This document shows positions 9,674 through 18,762 of a DNA stretch of 64,000 nt, piece by piece; the stretch's first letter is position 1, and the number at the start of each line of letters is the position of its first letter. The DNA is from an uncultured Pelagibacteraceae bacterium (lineage in GTDB: Bacteria; Pseudomonadota; Alphaproteobacteria; Pelagibacterales; Pelagibacteraceae). Below the pieces are notes generated by a model. The model saw only the letters and a program-made list of their open reading frames with translations. It had not been told where the DNA came from and searched no databases. The translations under genes were made by a program, and so were the position numbers. The stretch is taken from positions 1 through 64,000 of the forward strand of contig CACKBU010000004.1 in the NCBI GenBank assembly GCA_902598485.1, read 5' to 3'.

Positions 9674-11005
9674 TTATTTGAATTTAGCTAATGATTTGTT
9701 AATCATATCAACAGCTTCATCGACATCAATTTGATCATCAATATAAAGTCTAGTAATTCTATTAATAAACTGAGAATTTATGACTTTTGATGCTCTTGAT
9801 AGTTCACCTTCTTTAACACCCCATCTATTTGCAGTATCCAAACCAGCTACAATATTATTAATTACATCTGGGTCGTATAGATCTGACAAAGGAGCTTTTC
9901 TATCAACTCCAACAGGTAGTTTACTCCAAGCTTTTGTGAAAGCTTCAGGGTCACTTGAATTTCCTCTTCTTACTGGAAATTTACCTTCTGGAGCTATAGA
10001 TAATGTGCTTGTATAACCTTCATCCATTGAGTACATGATAAATTGTTTAGCTTCATCTGTATCAGCGTCAGCAGTTATACCAAAATATCTAACATCTGCC
10101 CATGCAGCACCTTTTTTATTACTAGGTCCACTAAAATTAGTTATGAAACCAGTTTTAGAAGCTAATTCAGGTGATGTTGGATCACTGTTAATTGTTGGTG
10201 GAGCTGAGTCTCTTAAACCTGCAAGCTCATCCATAATGAACGGAGACCAAATAATCATTGGAGTTTTACCTGCAAAGTAAAGTGCTCTAGATTGTTTCCA
10301 GTACAATTCTCCTGGAGGACTAGCTTTAGCAATTACTTTATAAAACTCTAATGCTTCTTTTAATTTCTTACCTTGTTTCTTTATACCGCCTTTTTTAACA
10401 ATATTAACTCCATTTGCTAAAAGAACGTGCTCTAAAACTTGGCTCATGAAATTTTCATCAGTCTTGGTAGCAGCTACAAACCCAAACATACCGTTTTGTT
10501 TTGATAGCTTCTCAACAGCAGCTACGATATTTGCATAGCTTGTTGGTGGTGCTAAATCTGCATTTTCAAAAAGGTCTTTTCTATAAACAACCATTTGTGT
10601 CCATCCATCAACTGGAACGGCTGCAATTTTTGAACCTTTTTTTGCCATGTTAAGTGCACCTGGCGCAAATGTATCTTTACCAAGTTCTTTAACAACATCG
10701 TTATTGGCATCAACATCTAAAATTCCTGCTTCAGCCCATGGTAATACATATTGTAGAGTATGGTAGATCACATCCGGCAAATCACCTGCTGCAGCAGCAG
10801 CTGTAGCTCTAGTTCCCAAATCTTTTTCTTCTACCGGGATGACCTCTACTTTAATTCCTGTTTTAGCCTCAAAAGCTTTTGCCATTTCCTCTTGCTTAGC
10901 CATTCGGGCAGGCTGAACTTCTGTAGTCCAAAACTTTATATCTGCGTAAACTATACTTGAAATAAAAAAAGATATTACACAGAACAATCTTATAATATTC
11001 TTCAT
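9674..11005 (-). CDS. Sugar ABC transporter solute-binding protein
   Basis: Signal peptide MKNIIRLFCVISFFISSIVYA; IKFWTTEVQPARMAKQEEMAKAFEAKTGIKVEVIPV; SD AGGAGGGG. Confidence 0.9.
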   Translation of the reverse strand: MKNIIRLFCVISFFISSIVYADIKFWTTEVQPARMAKQEEMAKAFEAKTGIKVEVIPVEEKDLGTRATAAAAAGDLPDVIYHTLQYVLPWAEAGILDVDANNDVVKELGKDTFAPGALNMAKKGSKIAAVPVDGWTQMVVYRKDLFENADLAPPTSYANIVAAVEKLSKQNGMFGFVAATKTDENFMSQVLEHVLLANGVNIVKKGGIKKQGKKLKEALEFYKVIAKASPPGELYWKQSRALYFAGKTPMIIWSPFIMDELAGLRDSAPPTINSDPTSPELASKTGFITNFSGPSNKKGAAWADVRYFGITADADTDEAKQFIMYSMDEGYTSTLSIAPEGKFPVRRGNSSDPEAFTKAWSKLPVGVDRKAPLSDLYDPDVINNIVAGLDTANRWGVKEGELSRASKVINSQFINRITRLYIDDQIDVDEAVDMINKSLAKFK

Positions 11006-11068
11006 TTCCCCTCCTATTTAATATTAAAACTATATTAATTTGAGAATGTTTCGCAAACTACTCACTGT

Positions 11069-11085
11069 CACATATCAGATATGTG
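11069..11085. promoter_or_regulatory. Palindrome upstream of SBP gene; candidate operator
   Basis: CACATAT-CAG-ATATGTG perfect dyad in the 143-bp gap between ATPase and SBP genes. Confidence 0.4.
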
Positions 11086-11148
11086 CTAGTCTCATAGCTA
11101 ATATAAAAAAAATGGGGAAAAATTGAAATTTGTCAATTGTAAGTTGTG

Positions 11149-12204
11149 CTAAGATTTTAGTCTTTTTCCATTTTCATCAAAAATAAAAATATTATTCAGA
11201 TCAAATCCAATTTTATTTCCGATTTCTATGTTGCTTGGGATTTTGGCACTTAATTGATGTTCCTCTTTTTTCATGTAAGCAATTTTTTCGTTGCCTAAGT
11301 TTTCAATTAATTCAATCTCAGGATTAAAAGAATATTGATTTTCTTGATTTGCTTTTAAGTGTTCAGGTCTTATACCTACAAAGTGTTTTGATTTATTTAG
11401 TTTTAAGTTATCAAACATAATATCATTACCTAATAACTTAATTTTATTGTCAGAAATTACATTTTTTTCATCAATTTCCAAAATATTCATTTTGGGTGTA
11501 CCAATGAATTGAGCCACAAAAATATTTGCAGGGTCATTATAAATTTCTTCAGGAGTCCCGACCTGTTCAATGTTACCTTGATTTAAAATAACTATTCTAT
11601 CTGCTAAAGTCATAGCTTCAACCTGATCATGAGTAACATATATCATGTTTGTTTTTATTTGATTGTGCAATTTTGAAATTTCCACTCTCATTTCAGCCCT
11701 TAAAGCAGCATCCAAATTTGATAACGGTTCATCGAATAAGAATATTTTTGGATTTCTTGTGATAGCTCTTCCTATTGCTACCCTTTGTCTTTGACCGCCT
11801 GATAATTGTTTTGGTTTCCTTTCAAGAAGTTCTTCAATTTTTAGAATTTTTGCTGCTTGCATAACTTTTGTATTAATTTCTTCTTTTGGTCTTTTTTCTA
11901 TTTTTAAACCGAAGGACATATTTTCATAAACATTCATATGAGGGTATAGTGCGTAAGATTGAAAAACCATTGCAGTTTGACGCTTTGATGGATGAAGTTC
12001 ATTAATTTTTTGATCGTTAATAAAAATTTCACCTTCATCAATTTTTTCCAATCCAGCAATCATTCTTAATAATGTTGATTTTCCACATCCTGATGGTCCA
12101 ACAAGAACAAGAAACTCATCCTCTTTACCTAAAAGGTTAAAATCAGTAATAATTTTATTTGAACCAAAGGATTTATGTACACCGGTAAATTTTATATTTG
12201 CCAT
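11149..12204 (-). CDS. ABC transporter ATP-binding protein, MalK/UgpC family
   Basis: Walker A GPSGCGKSTLL, LSGGQRQRVAIGRAI, FLFDEPLSNLD, C-terminal VGIRPEHL regulatory domain. Confidence 0.95.
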   Translation of the reverse strand: MANIKFTGVHKSFGSNKIITDFNLLGKEDEFLVLVGPSGCGKSTLLRMIAGLEKIDEGEIFINDQKINELHPSKRQTAMVFQSYALYPHMNVYENMSFGLKIEKRPKEEINTKVMQAAKILKIEELLERKPKQLSGGQRQRVAIGRAITRNPKIFLFDEPLSNLDAALRAEMRVEISKLHNQIKTNMIYVTHDQVEAMTLADRIVILNQGNIEQVGTPEEIYNDPANIFVAQFIGTPKMNILEIDEKNVISDNKIKLLGNDIMFDNLKLNKSKHFVGIRPEHLKANQENQYSFNPEIELIENLGNEKIAYMKKEEHQLSAKIPSNIEIGNKIGFDLNNIFIFDENGKRLKS

Positions 12205-12211
12205 TTTAATT

Positions 12212-13288
12212 TTAGGTTTTTAAAATATCTACTCCAATTTGTTTTAATATGTGGACTATATCAATTGGAACCCAATTTTCACGAATTTTTCCTTCATCAT
12301 GATGATAAAAATCCATAACTCTCATAGTTACTTTTTGATTTTCAGATTTATAACCTAGCCAATCATTAGATCCATATATAGCTTGAATACTATTCCATCC
12401 AGCAGTTAAAGAAAATTTTCCATCCCCTAATTCACAATAATGACCAAGTTCCCAATAATTTCTTTCTTTAAAAGTTTTTCTAAACGGTAATTGATGATTA
12501 TCTACAAATCCCTCTAAAGTTCTTGCAGTACCAATGCCACTTGGTCCATACCAAATCATTTTTTCATGCCAATAATCACTTTGTGGATGATTGATTAATC
12601 TTTCTTTAAGATCTTTGTCAGAAGAAACTTCTAATTCAGGTTTTATATTTAAGCTTCTCTGCATAGTAAGTGATTGTTCCAAATTATTTTTCGAAATTTG
12701 CATATCCTTTTCAAAAAAATTAGCACCATCAGTATTAATTGGGTTCAGCCAATTACCTTCAGAGCCTCTTGAATTATTTAATGGATTTGTTCCAGTTTGA
12801 ATTAATAGATCTATTAAATCAATTAAAATATAACTCTCAATAATCTTGTTATCCTTTAGTTCGTGAATTTCACAACATTTTAGATTTATCATTTTATTGT
12901 TTGGTTTGATACCTAACCATGTTTTTTTAAATACACCTGATAAAGTAGAAATTGTTCCGACCTGAATTTTGTCCCTAAAAGCCCCACTAATTACTAACTG
13001 TTCTCTTCTTTCAAGATCAGGAAATGAGTTAAACAATGGTTTCCAGAATTTTTCCTTAAAATCATGAATTCCAATAAATTCATTTAATGGATAAAAACAA
13101 TTAATACTAACATCTTTAGAGAACATATTTTGAAGGTTTTGATCGAGCCTAGAGATGCCCTCTTTTACTATTGTACCTAAATATTTTCTAACAACCTGTT
13201 TGTAATTATAGTTTTCCTCGGGAGTAATAACTATTTTTTCTACGTTCTCCTGACCCTTAAGACCTGTATCAAATTGTTCTATTTGCAT
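12212..13288 (-). CDS. Tandem SnoaL-like (NTF2-like) domain protein
   Basis: ORF track begins at GTG 13318; ATG at 13288 (MQIEQFDTGLKGQ) preferred. Two SnoaL-like repeats with ELKDNKIIESYILIDLIDLL and DEGKIRENWVPIDIVHIL. Confidence 0.7.
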   Translation of the reverse strand: MQIEQFDTGLKGQENVEKIVITPEENYNYKQVVRKYLGTIVKEGISRLDQNLQNMFSKDVSINCFYPLNEFIGIHDFKEKFWKPLFNSFPDLERREQLVISGAFRDKIQVGTISTLSGVFKKTWLGIKPNNKMINLKCCEIHELKDNKIIESYILIDLIDLLIQTGTNPLNNSRGSEGNWLNPINTDGANFFEKDMQISKNNLEQSLTMQRSLNIKPELEVSSDKDLKERLINHPQSDYWHEKMIWYGPSGIGTARTLEGFVDNHQLPFRKTFKERNYWELGHYCELGDGKFSLTAGWNSIQAIYGSNDWLGYKSENQKVTMRVMDFYHHDEGKIRENWVPIDIVHILKQIGVDILKT

Positions 13289-13338
13289 ATATTTTTTGTT
13301 AGATAAATTTAGTATCACAAAATATAGTTTAAAAAAAT

Positions 13339-14283
13339 ATGAATAATCGATTAGCTAAATTTGAAGATCTTATACCAAGTACTTTGCCATTTGTTGAGGG
13401 GAAACTTGAAGGACACAAAGAAAGAAAAAATTATTCTATTGTAGGTCCTGGAGTAGCAGAAGACAGTAAACAATTTGTTAAAATAGCAATGCCCCACAGC
13501 TTTAATCTAGGTGCAGTTTCAGCATTGCCAAAAAATGGCTCAGGCCTTCACAGTCATACAACCGCTGAAGTTTTTATTATCTATTCTGGTAAGTGGAGGT
13601 TCTATTGGGGTGCTGAAGGTAAAGATGAAACACTTTTAAGTGCAGGAGATATAATTTCTATGCCAACAAATATGTTTAGAGGATTTGAGAATGCAGGAAA
13701 TAAAGAAGGATTAATTTTTGTTGTATTAGGTGGAGACGATCCTGGAATAATAACTTGGGTTCCAAGTGTTTTAGAAAAAGCAAAAAAAACAGGTATGGCA
13801 CTTTTAAATGATAATTCATTAATTGATTTATCTTTAAATGAAATTCCAAAAGGGAAAAGTATTCTTGAACCAATTTCTGAAGAAGAAATAAAAAAATTTG
13901 ATAATTACAAACTAGATCAGCTAGAAAAATTCATATGTAAAAATAATGAAAATTCTAAACAAGTTAATAAAATAAACGACAATTTTGATTTAATTCAAAT
14001 TCTTGGAAATAAATTTGAAAATAAAGAATACGCTCCAATAATAAATCAAGATACTGGATTTAACCTTTCAATTTTAAAATGTAACAAAGGACAAATAACT
14101 AATTTAAAGTTTGAAAAACCTACAATATTGTTTTCAAGAACTGGTAAGTGGGAAATTATGATTGATGATTTTCAATGTATTTTAAATCCCAAAGATACAA
14201 TTTCTATCCCAATCAATTCAAATGTTAATTTAAAGATAAATGAACAAGAGGATTGTTACTTAAATTGTGTAACTCAAATCTAA
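13339..14283 (+). CDS. Two-domain cupin protein
   Basis: GSGLHSHTTAEVFIIYSGKWRFYWGAEGKDETLLSAGDIISMPTNMFRGFENAG; second degenerate cupin near C-terminus. Confidence 0.8.
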   Translation: MNNRLAKFEDLIPSTLPFVEGKLEGHKERKNYSIVGPGVAEDSKQFVKIAMPHSFNLGAVSALPKNGSGLHSHTTAEVFIIYSGKWRFYWGAEGKDETLLSAGDIISMPTNMFRGFENAGNKEGLIFVVLGGDDPGIITWVPSVLEKAKKTGMALLNDNSLIDLSLNEIPKGKSILEPISEEEIKKFDNYKLDQLEKFICKNNENSKQVNKINDNFDLIQILGNKFENKEYAPIINQDTGFNLSILKCNKGQITNLKFEKPTILFSRTGKWEIMIDDFQCILNPKDTISIPINSNVNLKINEQEDCYLNCVTQI

Positions 14284-15245
14284 TGAAAGGATTTGATCAA
14301 AAATATAAAAACTTTCCTGATTATATTCTTAAAATAACTAAACAAATTTGGGAAAACAAAGATGTTGAGTCTATTGCTCAATTTTACACTGATACTATTC
14401 CTGTTAGATCTCCATTTGGAGTTACTTATGGAAACAAACCTGTAATTGATGCAACTTATGCAACCTTAAAAGAATTTCCTAACAGACAGTTGCTTGGTGA
14501 AGATGTGATCTGGAATGGAAATGATGATGTGGGTTATCATTCATCTCATAGAATTTTAAGTAAAGGAACACATCTTGGTGATGGCTTATATGGTAAACCA
14601 ACCGGTAAAAATATTTATTATAGAGTAATTGCTGATTGTGCTTGCAAAAATAATCAAGTCTATGATGAATGGATTGTCCGTGATCAAGGTGCAATGGTAA
14701 GACAAATAGGATTTACGCCAAAAGAATTTGCCCAAATGATTATTGATAAAGAAGGAGGCACCGACAAAGCACAACAATTATTCAATTCAAGCTCTGAGAT
14801 GAAATCAGATTATAAACAAAGCGTTGTGCCTGATGAGTCTGCTGGGGGTAAATACTCAAAAATATTGAAAAATATCTTTAAAAATAAGTATGACTTTTCT
14901 GATTATGCAAGGGCTGCAACTATCTATTGGCCTGGAAATAAAATTGGACATGGAAGAGAGGATATTGAAAAATTTTGGAATAATTTAAAAAATACTTTGA
15001 GTGATATAAAGTTTTCAATAGAGCATGTTGGTTATTTGGAAGAACCAGATAAAAATCCCAAAGCGTCAATAAGATGGTTTTTAGAAGGTAATCATTCTGA
15101 AGACACTTTAGATTTTGGACAAAAATCAGATAAAAATATTTTTATAATGGGGATAAACCATGCAGAAATAGTTGATGGAAATGTTATAAGAGAGTGGGTT
15201 TTGTTTGATGAAGTTGCAATTTGGAAACAAATTTTAATTAAATAA
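14283..15245 (+). CDS. Tandem SnoaL-like domain protein
   Basis: ORF track starts at 14253, but ATG 14283 (MKGFDQKYKNF) forms a TAATG junction with the cupin; SnoaL-like repeats ending DGNVIREWVLFDEVAIWKQI. Confidence 0.7.
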   Translation: MKGFDQKYKNFPDYILKITKQIWENKDVESIAQFYTDTIPVRSPFGVTYGNKPVIDATYATLKEFPNRQLLGEDVIWNGNDDVGYHSSHRILSKGTHLGDGLYGKPTGKNIYYRVIADCACKNNQVYDEWIVRDQGAMVRQIGFTPKEFAQMIIDKEGGTDKAQQLFNSSSEMKSDYKQSVVPDESAGGKYSKILKNIFKNKYDFSDYARAATIYWPGNKIGHGREDIEKFWNNLKNTLSDIKFSIEHVGYLEEPDKNPKASIRWFLEGNHSEDTLDFGQKSDKNIFIMGINHAEIVDGNVIREWVLFDEVAIWKQILIK

Positions 15246-15247
15246 TT

Positions 15248-16375
15248 ATGACTAAAATTAAAACAACACATGTAGGAAGTTTGCCTAGATCAAATGAATT
15301 ATCTGAACTCTTGTTTAAGAAAGATCAAAAAGAACAAATAGATTTTAATCAATTTGATAAGGTTGTTCAAAAAGATGTTAACAAGATTGTTAAAAAACAA
15401 ATCGAGGTTGGAATTGATTGTATTAGCGATGGTGAGATGTCTAAGATTAGTTATGCTACTTATGTTAAGGATAGAATTGATGGATTTTCTGGAGAGAGTG
15501 AGAGAAAAGCGCCTAAAGATTTAGATGACTTTCCTTCTTTTAAAGAAAGAATTGCAAGAACAGGTGGTACTCCAACTTATACAAGACCATGTTGTACTAG
15601 TGAATTAAAAATTAAAGATAAAACTTCCCTAACAAAAGATATTGATAATTTTAAGCAAGCGTTAGAAAAAAATAATCATAAAGATGGTTTCATGAACGCC
15701 GCCTCTCCTGGAGTTATTTCAGCTTTTTTACCAAATAAATTTTATAAAAATGATGATGAGTATTTAGAAAACTTATCTAACCTTATGAAAGATGAGTATG
15801 AAGAAATTACCTCAAATGGATTAAAACTTCAGTTAGATTGTCCAGATTTAGCTCTTGCTAGACACATGACTTTTAAAGATTTATCAGAGTCAGAATTTTT
15901 AATTAGAGCTGAAAAACAAATAGAATGTCTAAATAATGCTATTAAAAATATCGACAGCTCTTGTATAAGACTACATATCTGTTGGGGAAATTATGAAGGA
16001 CCTCATCTACATGATATTCCGTTAGAAAAGATAATGCCAATTGCATTGAAAGCTAATGTACAGACTTATCTAATTGAGTCATCTAATCCAAGACATTCTC
16101 ATGAGTGGCAAATTTTTCAAAATTTAAAAATTCCAAAAGACAAAATAATTGCCCCAGGTGTAATAGATTCTACAACAAATTTTGTAGAACATCCCGAAGT
16201 TGTAAAGAATAGAATTTTAACCTTTTCTAAGGTCATTGATGCTGAACAATTATTAGCTGGGACTGACTGTGGATTTAGCACCTTTGCTGGCTTTGGCAAT
16301 GTAGATGAAAATATTGTTTATAAAAAGCTTGAGTCGTTAGTGAGTGGAGCGGAACTTGCGTCAAAAGTGATTTAA
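15248..16375 (+). CDS. MetE C-terminal-like zinc-dependent methyltransferase family protein
   Basis: TTHVGSLPRS N-terminus; RLHICWGN (HxC), LIESSNPRHSHEW, LAGTDCGFSTF match Zn-ligand motifs of cobalamin-independent methionine synthase. Confidence 0.8.
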   Translation: MTKIKTTHVGSLPRSNELSELLFKKDQKEQIDFNQFDKVVQKDVNKIVKKQIEVGIDCISDGEMSKISYATYVKDRIDGFSGESERKAPKDLDDFPSFKERIARTGGTPTYTRPCCTSELKIKDKTSLTKDIDNFKQALEKNNHKDGFMNAASPGVISAFLPNKFYKNDDEYLENLSNLMKDEYEEITSNGLKLQLDCPDLALARHMTFKDLSESEFLIRAEKQIECLNNAIKNIDSSCIRLHICWGNYEGPHLHDIPLEKIMPIALKANVQTYLIESSNPRHSHEWQIFQNLKIPKDKIIAPGVIDSTTNFVEHPEVVKNRILTFSKVIDAEQLLAGTDCGFSTFAGFGNVDENIVYKKLESLVSGAELASKVI

Positions 16376-16389
16376 ATTATCACTTTTAT
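16365..16389 (+). terminator. Hairpin overlapping the stop codon of the MetE-like gene, followed by T-rich sequence
   Basis: AAAAGTGAT-TTAAATT-ATCACTTTT then ATTCATCTT. Confidence 0.65.
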
Positions 16390-16460
16390 TCATCTTCTAG
16401 AATAGATATAATTTTTATACTTAAGTAATAGTTTAACAAATAAATATAGAGAGAAAAAAT

Positions 16461-17681
16461 ATGAGAAAAATACTAGTTACTTTATTGTTTCTACTTTTTG
16501 GAACTTCTGCATTTGCAGATTGTAACATAAAAAGTGGTTCGATAAATATTTTGGCTAATGATTTTCCTGCATTAAGAACTTTCGTTGAAACTTCTAAACA
16601 ATGTAAAGGAAGTGCTGATTTTAAAGTGACTCACTCATCTGAGCATAATAAAATCGCTGTGCCAGCTTTGACTGCAAATCCATCTGAGTTTTCAGCAAGA
16701 ATTGCAGCTAATAGTTCAATTGTTCCTTTGATGAATCAAGATTTAATTAGACCATTAGATGATCTTGTTAAAAAATATGGAAAAGGAATTCAAGATTCTC
16801 AATTAATTACAATCGATGGAAAAGTAATGGCTGTAGCGTTTATGGCTAATACTCAACATTTGTATTACAGAGAAGATGTTTTGAAAGACCTTGGTATAGC
16901 TATTCCAAAAACTTATGAGGAAGTAGTTGCAGCATCTGAAAAAATTAGAGCTTCAGGTAAAATGCAATATCCTTACGCAGCTGCATATAAAGCTGGTTGG
17001 AATTTAGCAGAAGAATTTGTGAACATGTTTATTGGTCACGGTGGTGAGTTCTTTAAATCTGGAAGCGCAGAGCCTAATATTAATAATGCTAAAGGCGTTG
17101 CTACTTTAAATATGTTAAAAAAATTGTCTGAATTGAGTAACCCTGATTACTTAACTCATGATAGTGAAGCAATTAAAGTGGAATGGGAATCTGGTAATGT
17201 TGCATTGATGACATTATGGGCATCTAGATCAGGAACGCTTTTAGATGATGAAGGCGATCCTAACATTACTAAGGCAACTAAATTAACTGGACCTGCTACT
17301 GTAGGTGGAGGAAATATTCCAGCTGCTACATTATGGTGGGATGGCTTCACACTTGCAAAAAATAGATCTGATGCAGATGCTGAAGCAACATTTAGAGCTT
17401 TAGCTCACGCAGCATCAAATAAAAAGATGGTTGCTGACGCTGCTGATCAAGCTGTTTGGTTAGTAGAGGGGTTTGTACCAGGACCAAAATCTATTGGTGT
17501 TATCGAAGCTGTAAAAATGGGAGCAAAACCATATCCAATGTTACCACAAATGGGTTTAATGCATGGTGCATTAGGAAGTGAGATTGTTGAGTTTTTACAA
17601 GGTAAAGAGTCAGCTGAACAAGCATTAAAAGATGTTGAAGCTGCTTACATTAGTAAAGCTAAAGAACAAGGCTTTCTATAA
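16461..17681 (+). CDS. Sugar-type ABC transporter solute-binding protein
   Basis: Signal peptide MRKILVTLLFLLFGTSAFA; MALTLWASRSG-like motif MTLWASRSGTL; upstream of two permeases. Confidence 0.85.
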   Translation: MRKILVTLLFLLFGTSAFADCNIKSGSINILANDFPALRTFVETSKQCKGSADFKVTHSSEHNKIAVPALTANPSEFSARIAANSSIVPLMNQDLIRPLDDLVKKYGKGIQDSQLITIDGKVMAVAFMANTQHLYYREDVLKDLGIAIPKTYEEVVAASEKIRASGKMQYPYAAAYKAGWNLAEEFVNMFIGHGGEFFKSGSAEPNINNAKGVATLNMLKKLSELSNPDYLTHDSEAIKVEWESGNVALMTLWASRSGTLLDDEGDPNITKATKLTGPATVGGGNIPAATLWWDGFTLAKNRSDADAEATFRALAHAASNKKMVADAADQAVWLVEGFVPGPKSIGVIEAVKMGAKPYPMLPQMGLMHGALGSEIVEFLQGKESAEQALKDVEAAYISKAKEQGFL

Positions 17682-17694
17682 AATCTAAAACTTA

Positions 17695-17719
17695 TAAGTG
17701 GGGATTTACTCCCCACTTA
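17695..17719 (+). other. Perfect 10-bp hairpin between SBP and permease genes
   Basis: TAAGTGGGGA-TTTAC-TCCCCACTTA, 13 nt before ATG 17732. Confidence 0.8.
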
Positions 17720-17731
17720 ATCAATATTTAA

Positions 17732-18760
17732 ATGCCTAATAAAACTTTTTTTTGGTTTTTCTTACCAACAGGCTTAGCAATGATCCTGTTTATTGGGTTA
17801 CCAATTATATCTACCGGCATTCAATCCTTTTATGCACAACATGATCAAGTAGTAAAAGAAGTTAAAAAATGTGATCCTTTTGGATGTACTGTTTCAATTG
17901 TAGTTGATAACGAAGAAACCTCAAAAATTAGGGAAGCAAAGCCTCTTGGAAAATTTAATGGTTTTGGCACTTATACTGATCGAAATCATTTAGCAGTTGA
18001 TGAAATAAAAAAATTTTGGAATGAAACTGAAAGTTTTGGTGCCTTTATAGACCAAGTAACTAATCTTCCCTTTTATAAAGCTCTAATATTTACGTTAACT
18101 TATTGTTTGTTTGTTACACCAAATGTACTCCTCTTAGGATTTATTATTGCATTAAGCTTAAATGCAGTTGCTAGAAAAATTAGGGGACCTTTAATCTTTG
18201 GTACAATTTTACCGATGATTGTTACACCGTTGGTTGGATCATTAGTATTATTTTGGATGATAGATTCTCAGGGTATAATTGGAGCAAATATTCAAAATTT
18301 AATGAATGATCCTTATTTATCACTTAAATCATCAAAAACATTAACATGGATAACAATAATTATTTACGGAATATGGCATCACTCCCCTTTTGCCTTTGTG
18401 GTTTTTTATGCGGCACTTCAAACAGTTCCTCAAGAACCAATTGAAGCAGCAATTATAGATGGTGCCTCAAGATTTCAAAGAATTAAACATATAGTTTTAC
18501 CGCATATTTATCCTGTAGTTACATTTGTAGCTTTGATCTCTTTAATGGACAACTTTAGAGTATTTGAACCCATTATAGGGTTTAGTGCTGAGGGAAGTGC
18601 ACAATCTTTATCTTGGTTAATCTATGACAATTTAGTTAATGAGGAAGTGATATTGTTTGGTTCTGCTGCAGCTACTTCAATGATGACTATTATTGGTATA
18701 GCTATCCTGCTAGCACCAGTGTTAATTAGAACTTGGAAAGAATTTAAAACGGCGAGATAA
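17732..18760 (+). CDS. Sugar ABC transporter permease, MalF-like
   Basis: EAAIIDGASRFQRIKHIVLPHIYPVVTFVALISLMDNFRVFEPI. Confidence 0.9.
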   Translation: MPNKTFFWFFLPTGLAMILFIGLPIISTGIQSFYAQHDQVVKEVKKCDPFGCTVSIVVDNEETSKIREAKPLGKFNGFGTYTDRNHLAVDEIKKFWNETESFGAFIDQVTNLPFYKALIFTLTYCLFVTPNVLLLGFIIALSLNAVARKIRGPLIFGTILPMIVTPLVGSLVLFWMIDSQGIIGANIQNLMNDPYLSLKSSKTLTWITIIIYGIWHHSPFAFVVFYAALQTVPQEPIEAAIIDGASRFQRIKHIVLPHIYPVVTFVALISLMDNFRVFEPIIGFSAEGSAQSLSWLIYDNLVNEEVILFGSAAATSMMTIIGIAILLAPVLIRTWKEFKTAR

Positions 18761-18762
18761 TT

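Noticed and set aside
9780-10960. Three plus-strand ORFs antisense to the sugar SBP
   Set aside because: Shadow ORFs of a well-supported binding-protein gene.
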